A DNA stretch of 64,000 nucleotides from Brasenia schreberi (GCA_036023115.1 JAYKKT010000064.1:4097001-4161000), one strand, 5' to 3'; shown: positions 36,801-49,689, counted from the stretch's first letter. Notes: generated by a model not told the origin, from the sequence alone. Numbers and translations: made by a program.

Positions 36801-37524
36801 TGGGTTCAGAAAAAGAAAAGGCTATGTAAAACAAATGCCAGCTTCAACTTCTTCAGCCTTGAAGAAAGAGAAACTAAAACTTGTGACTCGAAGTGCACAG
36901 TGTTACCTGTTACCCAATGAGCCATGCAGCTTGACGATGATCTCTTCTTCCTCTGGAGAGATGTTCCCTCTTTTCAAGTCTGACCTAAGGTAGTTGATCC
37001 ATCTGAGCCTGCAACTCTTCCCGCACCTCAACAACCCTTCCCACACCACGAAAAGAAAGCAAATTTCAGCACAAATCCAAAGAAGCTAAAATCTTTGGCA
37101 ACAAAGTAGAAACGAACATCCTTGTAAAGAAAAAGAAAAATAATGAAAATTAAGTATAAAGAAAAAGGGCTGTGCTAAGCTACCAACAGTCAATATATAA
37201 CTTAATAGGGTTTTTTTAAAGAGATTTGACCAATAATTGACTTAAAACTCCGAAGCTAAAGGTGTTTGGATGAGAATGGTATTAATAAATGATGCCGGGA
37301 TCTCTTAGGAAGTATTGTTGCACCCTCTAATCCATTCTGCTGAGTGGGAAAAGAGCTTGATAAAGAAAAAAAGATTAATGCGTTTGCAAACCTGCATTTT
37401 TGGGCAAGGTTCTCCATGAGCCTTCTCCATTTTCTTGAATATACTTTGTCAAGATCTCATCTTCCTCGGTTGTCCATCTTCCTTTCTTGAGGCCAACCTT
37501 CTCACAGCAAGGTGCTCGTCCCAT
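33850..37524 (-). CDS. R2R3-MYB transcription factor, subgroup 7-like (flavonol regulator type)
   Basis: Three exons: 37524-37392 (133 bp), 37036-36907 (130 bp) and 34822-33850. The 133 and 130 bp lengths are the canonical R2R3-MYB pattern. The protein is 411 residues, starting [18 protein letters not shown]2 (about 14-64) and R3 (about 67-115) keep the regularly spaced tryptophans and end [19 protein letters not shown]. The repeat sequence and the following NEPYPLIID match the P1/MYB11/MYB12/MYB111 group, which activates flavonol pathway genes such as chalcone synthase and flavonol synthase. The typical GRTxRSxMK motif of that group is not clear here (KRGGLLNP in its place). The C-terminus is strongly acidic, with a repeated [10 protein letters not shown] module (204-286) and DLLSWLW at 364-370. 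Intron 2 (2.1 kb) holds a LINE fragment and a SINE. Exact target genes are an inference. Confidence 0.9.
35935..36067 (+). mobile_element. RTE LINE 3' fragment in MYB intron 2
   Basis: Follows the last ~130 bp of the family (GAAAAGAAACAATAACGAAT, GACACATGATAGAG, GACATCTAGCATGAG, GTCTTAGGTGTTG). Antisense to the MYB gene, moderately diverged. Confidence 0.7.
36650..36745 (-). mobile_element. tRNA-derived SINE in MYB intron 2
   Basis: On the minus strand it begins GCACAAAGAGCTAT, has an A-box-like CACCAGGTTAGGGGG and a consensus-quality B box GGGTTCGATACC. It shares this start with copies near 17.09 kb and 47.69 kb, defining a second SINE family in the window. Confidence 0.6.
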
Positions 37525-37689
37525 CTAGAGGGGAGAGAGAAAGGTGCAGTATTTTCTCTTTGCCAACTATTATAATAAAATGTGTGTGTGTCAGTGAGAG
37601 GGAGAGAGAGAGAGGGAAAGAGAAAGAGAGAGTACGTAGTGCATGAAGAGGGCAGCAAGGGAGTGGTGAGAGAGATTACTGATAAAGTG

Positions 37690-37698
37690 TATATATAG
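37690..37698 (-). promoter_or_regulatory. TATA box of the MYB gene
   Basis: TATATATA on the minus strand about 170 bases upstream of the MYB ATG, leaving room for a leader of about 135 bases that contains a CT-rich tract (37597-37635 reads GA-rich on plus). Confidence 0.5.
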
Positions 37699-37924
37699 TA
37701 ATTAAAGAGCCCAAAGAGCGCAGGGAGGAGGGAGCAATAAAAAGAGAGCAGAGAAAAGAGGCGGAGGAGGAGCCACGGGTGCAGGAGGTGTGACGCACTC
37801 TGCGTGGCGACTTCAAAGCGACAAGGAGGAAGACGGGCTTTAGCTTCCCACGTTGATCCCTTGATTGCGTATTAACTCCTGCCTTTGTCATGCTGACATT
37901 TATTGACCCCCTCATCAATGATTT

Positions 37925-39501
37925 TTATAGCTCATCTACCTTCCTTTCATTTATACACGCACCTTTTTCTATGCCCTCTCACCAAAATCAGAGCCCATGC
38001 ATTTTGATCTTAAATTTGAGTGAAACGCCTTCTAGTTCTAAAAGACTAAGCATTGTTTCCGGAAAAATCAATTAAATTTAATCACTAACAGTCAATGGCT
38101 TTAATCACCTTTTTTTAATCTAAACGCCGAAAGAAACAAGTAGTTGATCTTTAGGTTTTGGGGTGTGAATTCCGATCTTATGGTTAATTAATTTTGTGGA
38201 GAATTACACGCTCTAACAATATACTTGAATATATATATAATCCAACATACCTGTATTTAATGGCAGATAAAAGCAAGTAACATGTTTGATTCAGGAGTGA
38301 ACAGGTGTCCTGACAAGCAAGTAACATGTTTGATTCAGGAGTTAATTGGAGCATGCCTTTTTCTTTTAATAGTTTGATAAAAGATTTCCTTACTATGCAG
38401 GGTGAGTAGAGGTCACCACCAATGCGCAAGCAGCTAGGGCTCTCACGACTAGGCAGAAGCAACTTCTAAGTTATAGGTCCAGAGTTCGATACCACGGGGC
38501 GTGTTTATCTGGTATTTTCGTTGTATTCAATAGTTTCTTTTCAACACTTCTGAAGTCTTCTCTCATTCTTTTTTTCTTTCATTTTAAGTGTTGGCAGGAC
38601 ACCTTAGGCTTCTATCATTTTATTTGCCATGGTGTTCTACCAACATTTTCTCTAATAATTCCGATACAGATTTAGTATTTCTTTGCGTTAGGACATGCTG
38701 TGCTCAATATTCGTTATAATCGGTTGGTCTTACTATTGCATTACAATGTTTATTTTAAAATTTCACTAGTACTTTTTCGTTGCATAAATATTTTGTAATA
38801 AAGGAATATGGGGGAGAGAGAGAGATGGATGGGAGTATAGAATCTGAATTATACAGACTGCACTATATGATTAAATTTCGATCAAAGAGAGTAAAGATGC
38901 CTGCTGTCTTTCTTCTACGGTGGGGAAAAAAATTAATTACTTGCTGAAGTAGTTTGCAAACCCTTAGTTTCCTCCTGGACAATTCTTTTCTAACCTTTTA
39001 AGCCCAGGCATGCCTTTTATCTATTCTTTTTTCTAAGGACGTTCTGTAATGGCTGCCACTTGACCTGTCCAAGTTTTTTGGGACTCTTCCACTTGATCTG
39101 TTCAAGTTTCTCTCTCTCTCTACTCTCTGGAATATTCTTTCCCCCCTCACCCCAAAGTTACTGAGGACCACTTTACATGTCTTTCACAATTTAAGAGAGT
39201 GCTAAGGAATACAACAAAGCCACAAGCAGAGGAACTCTTGCAAGACATGGGTGATCACAGATTAACGAATTATCCTTCTGTGAGTTGTTAATCTCATATG
39301 ACTCGTGGTTGAATGAAGTAAACAGTGTTGTGTTGCACATACACAACCTGGCTTCCACTCTCACCTCATCAATCATGGCCTGTGTGGCCAAAGACATATC
39401 TATCCTTGTTGGTCGTTTTGGACTTTTCTTTACCTTATTTATATTTTATAAGCAAAAAGCAATAACCAACTTGTATTCTTGAGACAGATTGTAAAGTCTT
39501 T
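37925..39501. other. Intergenic upstream of the MYB gene
   Basis: Contains a 28-bp direct repeat (38271-38298 and 38315-38342, word AAGCAAGTAACATGTTTGAT) and a possible tRNA-like B box AGAGTTCGATACC near 38480. No gene recognised. Confidence 0.4.
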
Positions 39502-39515
39502 TTGCACTTTTCTTC

Positions 39516-39550
39516 TACAACAACTAAGACTTTTCTCATACTAGACGGGG
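39516..39550 (-). mobile_element. 35-bp RTE LINE micro-insertion with 14-bp target-site duplication
   Basis: TTGCACTTTTCTTC occurs at 39502-39515 and 39551-39564. Exactly between the two copies lie 35 bases that, on the minus strand, are the extreme 3' end of the LINE family (CCCCGTCTAGTATGAG ... CTTAGTTGTTG). Confidence 0.9.
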
Positions 39551-39564
39551 TTGCACTTTTCTTC

Positions 39565-40339
39565 CTTAGAAAATGTAGTGTGTAGAAAGCTACACAACCT
39601 TCCACTCCCTTAGATGAGGGCAGAGCAGAAAGCTAGCCCGTATTAATGGAGAAACCTGCCACATGGATGCGAGTGCAGACATTGGTGGGAAACACAATAA
39701 TTTCAAAACTCATGAGTTTGGGGACACAACTAGATATAAGTATAATTAACATAAAGTTTTGTATATAATTGATAATAGCCCACATCACTATATCAACTAC
39801 TATCAAACAAGTTCTGTGAATTAATCCATATAAGGTTAGTTCACTGATAAGATCATAATTGATAAATATTAATGGGGCATCTTAGTGAGATGGCATTAGA
39901 CATTTAAAGTAGATGGTGCTGCGGCATTAATCCTGGTCGAAGTGTGTTTGTAACATAGGGAGAAAGCATCAATATTTACCTAAGCCAGTGGCCAGAAACT
40001 CGTTGGATGCCAATGACGTTATTCTTGTAGTAAAAGATGGAAGTTGGTATTTGGAAAGTTCAACTTATGACCATTAGATCATTTACTACCTTGATAAGAT
40101 GAAGCCCTATGCGTTGAAACACATGCAACCTAACATTTGAACTGTATGTTCTTAATATAGAAGTAGAACCCAGTAAAACTTGCGAAACAATCTTAGGTTT
40201 TCTTGGAATTGGATTCTTATTGATATTTTAGTTACTCAAGGCAGTATTTCTTCCTGCTTGTGCACCTGCAAGTGTGGTATTAAGCAGAAAAAGCTGTCAA
40301 AGTCACCGACGATGAGAAGTAGTTCGTCGACCAGAAGAT

Positions 40340-40381
<42 letters not shown>

Positions 40382-41281
40382 CACACACTCACATATATAC
40401 ATTATATATACTGCTTAAGGAGAAGAGCCTCTCTTAGTGTGGAGAATCGTAAGTTTACCTCATGGTTGTTAGTGCTACCTAATGAATCATATAAATACTA
40501 CTGTCGATTTAGGTTTGTACTAGAGAGTGCAGTGAAAATCTCTGGCAGTTATTGCTGTTGATGATTGTCGGATTGGTGGGTGAAGCCAACCAGCAATATG
40601 AACAACAATTAAATCTACCATCTTACAGATTCTTATTGCATTGCTTTTGTAGAGTTTTGTGAAGATAACATCGAGCAACAAAGTACTGAAACCAAGAATT
40701 CTCAACCACAGACACATACATACACAAACTGACAAACACATGCACACAGAGGTACATGTATGGCATGGTTTCCGGAGCTATCTTTGAGCAAATGCCACGG
40801 CATTTGCATTTAGTAATGGGCGGTCCATTTGAAGCGTGACATTGAGCCTATTTTTGTGGGAAATATCTCAACTCCCAAAGTGAAATATTCATCAATGAGA
40901 TATAATTTCCAAACCTTGGGTAGACAAGTTCATGGTCTTTAGCATCCCTGCCATCAGAAATATTAACTATGGTAGCTTCGCATTGACAAGCTGCAAAGTT
41001 GGCTGATTCCCTGCCATTAAAGGGCAGTTTTTGCTGAACTCAGCATTCAGTTGGACGGCCAGAAGATATTGCAAGTTGCTAAGCATCACATTTCAGGAGA
41101 GAAACTCAAATAATGTGAGATGTACTTCTCACTAAATAAAATGCATCTCATAAGTGAAGTTTTTCTTAATAATCGGAGGCTCATCCGTTATTCATTTGCA
41201 TTCGCTTTAGGTGGCTCCAACAGGAACCGAATCGGACCAAAAACCAGTTGGACCCAGAACCGGTAAACTGAAACCGAAACT
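39565..41281. other. Gene-free stretch
   Basis: No domain or RNA recognised. Contains an (AT)n tract (listed separately), and AACCGG-type words at about 41215-41285. Confidence 0.4.
40343..40378. repeat. (AT)n microsatellite
   Basis: About 18 AT units. Confidence 0.95.
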
Positions 41282-41570
41282 GGGGTCAGCTGTGTGGATT
41301 CTTTATTTTCATAAAATTCGATCACGTGTCATGCTAACAATTAATTCAATATAAACTAGATCATTGCTCATTATTTTCTTCTAAAACTTTGTGATCTTTC
41401 TCGTCTTATTTTTAACATTACCTTCTTTCTAAAACTTTCTTTGATTGTCTTTTTATGTTTAAACAATCTTAAACGATCTTCTCTCATTTTATCATCTATT
41501 GATCCGACTCTTAACATCTTCATTTTCGTCATAGATATCTTTTGTATATATATATATATATTAATTATTA
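41282..41570 (-). mobile_element. Diverged RTE LINE fragment without tail
   Basis: Minus-strand match to the LINE C-terminal region (plus-strand words GTGGATTCTTTATTTTCAT, AACTAGATCATTGC, CATCTTCATTTTCGTCAT). The (TTG)n end is missing and an internal stretch is deleted or scrambled. Confidence 0.65.
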
Positions 41571-43762
41571 ACTATCTAATACTTAGTTGCTCCTTTATAA
41601 TATTTACCTTTGTGCTACCTTTCTATTTAAAACATCTCCATCGAATTTGTTCTTCGAGTCAAATTTAGGAAAAAAATAAAACATTTTACATGCATTTTGT
41701 ACTGTGTGTTGTCTTGGTTTCCGATTGGGACCCTATATCATGGTTGAACACCTATTCAAACAGCGGCTATCCAGCTAACGCGCTGCGTCAAAGTACTATT
41801 TAGTTACTTTCTGCTGATGACCTTTCTAAAGATGAATTCAGTACAGCAGCAACTGTGCACCAAACAGGAACAATTGACCAGAGAAATGATTGTCGGTCAT
41901 TCTCATTCTCATGTACGTCACGATAAACTATAAGCGTCAATTGGCATCAGCAACTGGAAAAGTTGAATAGCGTCATGAGCGTCGGTATCTCTCCCTTTTG
42001 TTTTAGTGACAGTTAGCTCAGGTCGTTCATGTAGAAGACAAGCCGAGAAACAAACAGGGGCTGTTCCGTTCCTTCGGCTCGTTCAGCAGCCCTACTTGTG
42101 AATCAAAGAAAAGTTGAAAGAAACTGGAAAGAGTAGAGCAAGTGAAGCTGGAAAACAGTCACTAGCTTCGCAACACAAAGAGATGTCCGTCAGAAAAGAG
42201 TTTAATAATGTCACTGATAAATGTAAAGGAGAGAAAGAGTTTCTCACAAACTCTCTTTCTAAATTAGCCACCATTCTATGGAAGAGAAAAAAATAATAGA
42301 AACAACTGAGGTAAAAACTCAAGAGAGAAAAAGAATATGAAGAAGTTCTTCACTAATGCTTTAGAATTTGAAATTACATATAGGTTTAGAAAAACAAGTT
42401 TTTTTTTAAAAAAATTTGCATTATTCTAGACCAATTAAAATATTCTCATTAAAATCAAGTCTTATTACAATTATCTAGGATTCTTTGAAAATCTAACATG
42501 TCTTTTTTAATATCTAGATCAAGGATCTAAAATAGACCTAGTTCATAGAAAACCGAAAAGACAAAAGTGTTGTCATGAGCTGGGTTCCGAGGAGACTGAT
42601 CACAGCATTTCTTCGTGAATTAGCATAGCTTTCCTTTGTTGGTATAGCAGGCATATTCTAGAGTACATCCAGCAAATGAAGGCTAAACTTTTGTGGATTT
42701 CTCAAAGTTTGCCTTTAGTTATCTCTTCTCCTTGATAGATTCAAGGTGTGAAAGTCATTACATGAGTGTGTGGTCTTATGCAAGAACCTAGCCCCCAAAA
42801 TTTAAATGATTGTCCTGCATACTAAAGAACAGGACCGGATCAAGGTTCAGTTGCCCCATTCAATAAAAGGTCATGGTATGGACCACCAGTGTCCATTCGG
42901 AGACCCGGGGTCCCCGGAAAGTCATCTTTAGCCCTGATGTGATGTATCTGGAAAATCATCGGAAGAAATTGGATCCCAATGGGGTCCAATTTGATTCTTC
43001 ATCTTCTTCTTCTTCTTTTATAATACGGGTGCCATACATGCATTCTCAAGTCTGAGAAAAATGTTTTAATTGGATTCATTCTACTTGTTCCAGTTCAGAC
43101 CGTTTGGATCCAACTAGCCTTGAACGCACAAGTAGAATGAAAATCAATTAGCTGAAAAATGCAAAGAGAAAAGACGTGGTTCGGCCAGAAATGGCTCAAG
43201 ACAGGAAGAAGAGTTTCACTATGATGAAGAACCGATCACAATACAATTAAGTCTCTCACATAACCCTCTAGTTTTCGTGTCTAAATTGGTGTCTCACAGA
43301 AAGCTTTTCGATTCGGGCCACAATTCATGTTCATCACAAGTTCAAGCCACAAAAGTGGAGGTCTAATGTACCTGGAGACCTTAAACCTGTAGGTTCTTTG
43401 TAGTCGAGCCCCTAACTAAGGAGAGACATGGGTGGCTGTCGATGCTAATGACCTTTAAGACTGGCCACATGTTACAGGACAACGACGATGAGGATGACGA
43501 TGACGATAGCCTTGAAGCTTTAACTTCGAGTGATCATTCATGCACGCATTGGGCATGTACATTAAGTCGTCATATCAGTTTGTAGAACTTTCTCTTTTTG
43601 TTGAATCTAGCTGTTTTCAGTGAACATACAAAGGATTACTGATGAATACCCAAGCAGCTTCACCACTGCCAGCTATTAGATTGCATGGCGGTGAAGGTGC
43701 TATCAAAGGTATTGACAGCAGATGACCAGGTTCAACCCGGCGAGCATCAGCCCACTGTAATG
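41571..43762. other. Gene-free stretch, nothing recognised
   Basis: Short frames without domains. The predicted frames at about 42.1-42.3 kb on both strands have no recognisable family. Confidence 0.35.
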
Positions 43763-43925
43763 GGCCACCAGTGGCAGATCTACATTGAAACAAGGTGAGG
43801 CGGTTGTCCCACCCAAAATTTTAAAAATGAATTAAAAACACTGTATCTCATGATTGAATCTGCGACCATAATGTATCGATCTCCACCTTAAAAGCCTGCC
43901 TCTAGGGGCAACCCCCATAAAAAAG
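43763..43925. mobile_element. MITE-like element, GTGGCRGATC class
   Basis: Starts CCAGTGGCAGATCTACATTG, continues with GTTGTCCCACCC and later ATTGAATCTGCGACC. It shares order and words with 45148-45325 (CAGTGGCGGATCAACG, CTGCCCCACCTG, ATTGAATCTATGGCC). The far end is worn. Confidence 0.5.
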
Positions 43926-44644
43926 AGCAATCACACACACACCAGCTGGTGTTTACCTCGAGAAGGCTAGCTCCTTGCCATTTAAAACAAGAACCAAGAA
44001 CTTACCCAGTAACACATACAAGACAAACACAAGGTAAAGTAGACTCAGAAATGAGCTCAAACTGATCCATTGGCGAGTCTAGCTTAGTGTAACATTCCAA
44101 GAACAAACTCATTATCATGCCGCTGCAACTGAACAACAAACTGCATAGACTTAATGTTTTTAGCCTCTTCTTGAAGAAGAAATTCAATACTTCATTCATA
44201 ATTTACCTCAAAACAAAGGCAAAGGCAATGCTAACATTTACATAAACAAGTTGGTCATTTCATGGGTAAGCCAACTGAATGCCTCTATGAGTTAGCTGTT
44301 ATGCTAAATTCCAGGTCTTTGCATGTTCTATTAATTGATTGTATGGGCCACTTTCCTGACATTTTTGGCTTATAAGTATCATTAAAACAAGCAAAGGAGT
44401 TGATATATCCAAAAGATAGTTGATTCCTTTCTTGGTTGAAAGATTCACCTTTCACAAAGGATCTTTCATGGGGACAGCTTTTCTAGGTTCCAAGTTATTC
44501 TTGGTTTCCCCTTTAGAGGTTTCTAAACAGATCGGATCCGCCCAGCTGAGTTTGTTATTGGTGATCCATCTTTCGATCATATGGATGACACAAATCGTTT
44601 AGTAAAGTTTAGTATAGGAGGGTGTCTAGCAACTCGCAGTTTTC

Positions 44645-44692
<48 letters not shown>
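44645..44692. repeat. Compound (AT)n(GT)n microsatellite
   Basis: AT units followed by about 18 GT units. Confidence 0.95.
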
Positions 44693-44695
<3 letters not shown>

Positions 44696-44957
44696 GCCAA
44701 GATGAAGTATCAAAATCAAATCCAACATCCAAAACCAAGTCTTATACAACACTAATTAAGTGGAGTCTATTGGATTCTTATTGGCTGTTGTCTTTTGCCT
44801 TGAGGCTAGCAACTGAGCAAAGTCATATATGATTAATATTAATCTCTCAAAAAACAAGATCATGTTTTATCATATCCCTTGACACTTTTGAGGCCTTTTT
44901 TTTCCTCTTTGAAAGTGTTGAGGCCATCTAATTTCTTACACATTCTCACGGAAGCTC

Positions 44958-45038
44958 TGCTTGATTGGTCTCTATGGAGACAAAGAACCCATGTACCCAG
45001 CCCTAACTAATATGGGAAAAGGCTTAGTTCTTGTTGTC
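44958..45038 (+). mobile_element. Short RTE LINE 3' fragment
   Basis: About 80 bp from GATTGGTCTCTATGGAGAC to GGGAAAAGGCTTAG and TTCTTGTTG. The flanks TCTCACGGAAG (about 44944) and TCTCACCCAAG (about 45037) may be a worn target-site duplication. Confidence 0.75.
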
Positions 45039-45147
45039 TCACCCAAGACGGACTGCACTAAATTGACAAACAACCAACATTCTCAAGCCTCTCAAGGTGC
45101 TTTGAATTAGCAAAAGTAAGTCATACTCAAAACCAGTTACCAAAGCA

Positions 45148-45325
45148 CTAATAGCAGTGGCGGATCAACGTTGAGGCAAGAGAGCAGCTGCCCCACCTGA
45201 AATTCAGAGAGCTAATGAAAAATTTACAAGGGATGATTGAATCTATGGCCACTAGTAGTTCACCCCACTTCAAATGGTTGAATAGGCAATTCGCCCCGCC
45301 CCACAAAAAAATCTAGATCTGTCAT
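45148..45325. mobile_element. MITE-like element, GTGGCGGATC class
   Basis: Begins CAGTGGCGGATCAACG and ends AATCTAGATCTGTCATG, so the termini are roughly inverted. Related to 43763-43925 and, at the ends, to the elements at 46.3 and 48.4 kb. Confidence 0.5.
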
Positions 45326-45521
45326 GAATTAATAATACTTATAGCTCGTAACAAAGTTCTCTAACAATACTGATTGAGCATATTATCATGGAGTATGCCG
45401 TAAGAGGACATGGCGATATCGCTCTAAGTTAGCAATGAGTATACCTTGATCACCATCATTCGATTGATCATATAAACAATGGTGATAATCAAGCAATGTA
45501 TGACATGAGAGGTTGTCTAGG

Positions 45522-45535
45522 ACTCTCTCTCTCTT

Positions 45536-45607
<72 letters not shown>
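45522..45607. repeat. Compound (CT)n(AT)n microsatellite
   Basis: CT units with one interruption to about 45550, then about 27 AT units. Confidence 0.95.
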
Positions 45608-45610
<3 letters not shown>

Positions 45611-46257
45611 TGTGTACAATACCGCAAAATCAGCATCTCTTGTTAAATTTGTGGAAGGGGGATTAAATAAGAACAAAACTGAAATACTCTTTCATATTTA
45701 ATATATTGGTCCTTGGTATATATGTCTCCATAAATATATGCTTCATATCTACCTGAATATACATGGATAGAGGCCTCTTTCTGCTTTATACGTCACGTCT
45801 TAATCTTAGGACTTGGATCCATATTGAAATCAACGGTGGTCCTCCTATCGCGCCTCCTTCCATTGCACCTTGTAATTGATTCTCACTCTCACTATGCACG
45901 ATTTCCGGCCATTGGAGGAGTACATATATGGGAGAGCTCAAGCTACGTCAAGTAATAAAGGAGAATTCAGTAGGAAAAGGAAATTCCATCTACTTTGTTT
46001 CTCTCCTTGGTTGTTTGGGTTCTAAGTTGGGTGTTGCCACCCTAGTAGTTTCATTACTTTCACCACTTAGTGGAGAACATATATAACCTTGAACCCTTGT
46101 CCTCGGGCGGTGTTGATCCCAGTCCAAGACGACGGAATTGGAACTCCAGTTCCAGTTCCAGGGGTGGGCCGCAGATGGGCCTCGTAATGAGGTAAAAGGT
46201 CCCACTTTTTTTTTATTGTGCATCGAGGCTCGCATTTGGTTACGATGTGAACTAGAA

Positions 46258-46497
<240 letters not shown>

Positions 46498-46734
46498 TGA
46501 CTAAAACTGTAGTTCCAGTTCTATATAGTCCCACGCCTTGTAATCAAACACACTTTCAAGGTCTATGCCGTGCTAGTTTCGGCTTGCTAAAAGGAGAAAA
46601 TATCCTTAACTCTTGTTTCAGAACACGGAAACATGGAAATAGTACTTGTCCCCTTCAGTTTGGGTTCAGTTTCAGCCCCTATTGCAGGCCAGTTCCGTTC
46701 AGGTTGATGTGAAAAATTTAAGACAGGTGGGATT

Positions 46735-46880
46735 TTAAAGCTGAAACCAACAAATGACACGGAACTGCCGATTTCAGCCCGGTTCCAAATTGTGGGGGTT
46801 CTAGGTTATGATCCGGTTCCGGTTTCCCTTCTAATTCTGAATAGGAGTCATTTTGGGTCTGGCTCAACCTGCCGGCCCAG
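46735..46880. repeat. Stretch built of GGTTCCGG-like words
   Basis: Dense in GGTTCC, CCGGTT, GGAACTG and related words without a fixed repeat unit. The same class is seen at 17.2-17.5, 48.0-48.4, 49.7-50.1, 50.3-50.8 and 54.5-54.8 kb. Confidence 0.5.
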
Positions 46881-47159
46881 ACCCAAACTGGCTATGAGTC
46901 CAAATAGATGAGAGGGCAAGACTCTGGACAAAATAGACTTTTTGTTACATAGTTGACGTGTCGGATACGTCTAAACGATGATAATTACATGACAAACACC
47001 GTGTCACTGTCATTACTGTCCGATGAAACACTTCACCTATGTAAAGCGTCTAACTCATATAGCTTAAACCTTTGCTGTTCCCGGACTATGACATGTACAC
47101 AGCCCATCCAAGTAGCAGGATTCACTACTAAATAGAACCTCAATCTTTTTCTTTTTCTT

Positions 47160-47275
47160 TTTCTTTTTTCTAACTACGGCTGACCGAAGTCGGGTATGCA
47201 TGCCCTAGGAGTCAAACTCATGGTCCGCCTTCACGCGACTCGAGAACCCTGACAGGTGGTTCTACGCAGCTAATG
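47160..47275 (-). mobile_element. tRNA-derived SINE fragment
   Basis: Minus-strand B-box-like TGAGTTTGACTCC preceded by an A-box-like TTAGCTGCGTAG region. Degenerate. Confidence 0.4.
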
Positions 47276-47584
47276 AATCTCAGAAACATGCTAATTGATA
47301 CTTCCATTGGTTCAAGAGGGGCTCAACACAAGTTGAGGCCTAAAGCGAAACACTAATAAGGATTTATTATGTATGACATGAAAATTTGGAGGCCGCCACT
47401 TAACGGCGTAGCCTAAAGATTTGGCGGCCTAAAACGGTTGCTTTAGTGGCTTTACCTGTGAGCCACCCTTTATTGGATGGTAGTCTTAAGTTCAAAGATT
47501 TCATTGAGTTGAAATTTAAGCAATTGTGTGTAATGCACTACCACAATAGCTTTTAGTGGTTCACCTGCAAGGATTTGTGTTTCG

Positions 47585-47690
47585 TACAACAGGCAGGTCG
47601 AAGCGAATGCACTCCCCGGATATCGAACTCATGATCTTTAACTTATGAGTTAACCAACTCGCTAGGTTGACTACTGCTCTTTGTGCATAC
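47585..47690 (-). mobile_element. tRNA-derived SINE, second family
   Basis: Minus strand starts GCACAAAGAGCAGTAG, has the A-box-like CTAGCGAGTTGG and B box GAGTTCGATATCC. Same family as the copy at 36650-36745. Confidence 0.6.
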
Positions 47691-47989
47691 ATGGAAAGGG
47701 TTTGTTATTAAAGGTTTCATATAAGCTTCCAACATATTAGAAGAAGTATGGGATTAAGCATGATCTATCATCCATTTGGCCCACTGCAATCCCTATGTAT
47801 TGCCTCCACCATTCTATTCCCAATTCGCGTCCTACGGTAGGTCTCAGTCTTGTTTGGTTCTTCTCTGCTATTGAAATGATCTTAACTCCTAATTTCTAAC
47901 CTTAAGTGGAGGTGTTGATGGTGGCGGAGAGGTGGTTAGGCAAGGCTAAGTGCATTGGGTCAGATGGTTTGGTGCTCCCAGTTGGCCAT

Positions 47990-48370
47990 GCTTACCTCAA
48001 AGTTTAAGGTCTGTAACCCAACTCCAAGCTAAAGCTGACCAATTTGGACCCAGCCCAGCGGGTTCAAATGGACCTAATCTCCCCTAGAACCAGCTGGAAC
48101 TGGAGCCTGGAGAACCAAACCAGGTGGTCCGGAACCGGTGGTTGCAACTCACTTTTCTAGTTTTGGTTTCAAAATCCCACCATTGTTTCATGAAATTTTC
48201 AAATGAACCAGATGTGGACTTGGACCCAGAACCAGGGTGGGACCCGGATCTGGAAGGAGTCTGGTTCGGTTCTAGTTTCAAGTTTGGTATAATTGGAACT
48301 GCCGGTTTGGAACTGTTAATTGCGGAAAACCTGGAACCAGCTAGGTCTAGTTCAAGGTCATATGTCGAGA
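47990..48370. repeat. GGTTCCGG-word repeat stretch
   Basis: About 380 bp packed with AACCGG, GGTTCC, GGAACC and GACCC words, e.g. TCCGGAACCGGTGG and GGTTCGGTTCTAG. No open frame or known element. Confidence 0.5.
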
Positions 48371-48413
48371 GGTGTTTGCACCGTTCTCTCACCTCTCTCT
48401 CTCCGTGTGTGTA

Positions 48414-48588
48414 TATGTGGCAGACCCACTTTAGGGCGAGATGAGGCATGCATCTCACCTGGAATTTCTAAAATTCATGGGTCTCATTGTATATAAGGAA
48501 ATACAAAGTGATTTGTAGACGTAAAATATAAGTATGCTGCACCCAAAATACAGTGCACCTCACCCAAAAAAATCCTGGGTCCGCCACC
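48414..48588. mobile_element. MITE-like element
   Basis: Starts GTGGCAGACCCAC and ends TGGGTCCGCCAC, which are imperfect terminal inverted repeats. It shares its interior with 46258-46497. Confidence 0.6.
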
Positions 48589-49386
48589 GTTGATACGAGT
48601 GATCAAAAGGTTCAAGAATCTTCTTCTTTTTTCAAATTCCAAGTTTATCTATGAATCCAATGGTGTAAGATCATGTGTTGTGCATTTCCTAAATGATCTG
48701 AATCGAGCTTGCCTAAGCTCGCGTTTGTCTTGGCTCAGTTTCACCCCTAGGTGTACTAACATGAGCTTTATGGTGTTGTACAAACAAGTTATTCTGCAAC
48801 CCACCCTTTGAAAAGCCAATGCAGTAGATCAGCAGCTGTACTAACACAAATTTGAACTTGAATTTAGCTTGAGCTTATTATGCAATGCCATAAAATAAGA
48901 GCTGCTCATTAATGTCTTTGAACATATGTTGTAGGTAAGCTGGGTAAACACATAGAACATGAATGGAGGTAAACGAGCACGACGGGCAACTGCCGAGTCG
49001 AGCCATCGAATAGCCTCGTTTTGGTTCAGTCAGTTTATTTACAGTCCTAATAATGTTAAGAAAGCATAATCGAATGCTTAATTCTTCTTGGGCTCGATCT
49101 TCTGTCACACGAGATGGTTTATCTTTCCATATGTATATACTTGACATCTAATTGAGTTAGGTCATGCGAAGATAAATCATATTTCAAACATGGTCGATCG
49201 ATGGTTCAGTCTGATTGGAACAACATTCAATTTTTTTTGTGTGTGTGCAACACACAGATTGTGGACTTTGTCATTGCCAAATACTCAAAACCTACTTGAC
49301 CCATGAACAATGGCGGATATAGAAATTGTTTTACAGTGGAGCAAATAGTCTCTCAAATGGTTTAGGGTAGGGCGAACCACGGATTA

Positions 49387-49602
49387 TAGCCTATGGATCC
49401 AACCCTGGGCTATAAGTTTTAAGTTGATTATTAAAATTTTGGATCCGGTTCAATGTAGATTCACCACTGCCCATGAAGAGTTTTTTTTTTTTGTTTTTCG
49501 GCAATAGCCTATGGATTGAACCCTGGGCTATAAGTTTTAAATTGGTTTTTAAAATTTTGGGTCCGGTCCAATGTAGATCCGCCACTGCCTATGAAGAGTG
49601 TT
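49387..49602. repeat. Tandem duplication, about 118-bp spacing
   Basis: TAGCCTATGGAT ... AACCCTGGGCTATAAG occurs at 49387 and 49505, and both units end in CAATGTAGATYCRCCACTGC and an A/T-rich run. The CCGCCACTG end links it to the MITE-like class above. Confidence 0.75.
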
Positions 49603-49689
49603 TTTTAGTTTTTTGGCAAGCTGGGGTTTAGCCAAGATGGTGCAGACCCTTACCTGTTGCTCATGCTCTGTGTGTCAAACTAGAGGCCT

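Noticed and set aside
47860..47990. Possible L1-type reverse transcriptase scrap (IGSDG resembling PGPDG)
   Set aside because: Only a few residues agree and no other RT motif follows in any frame.
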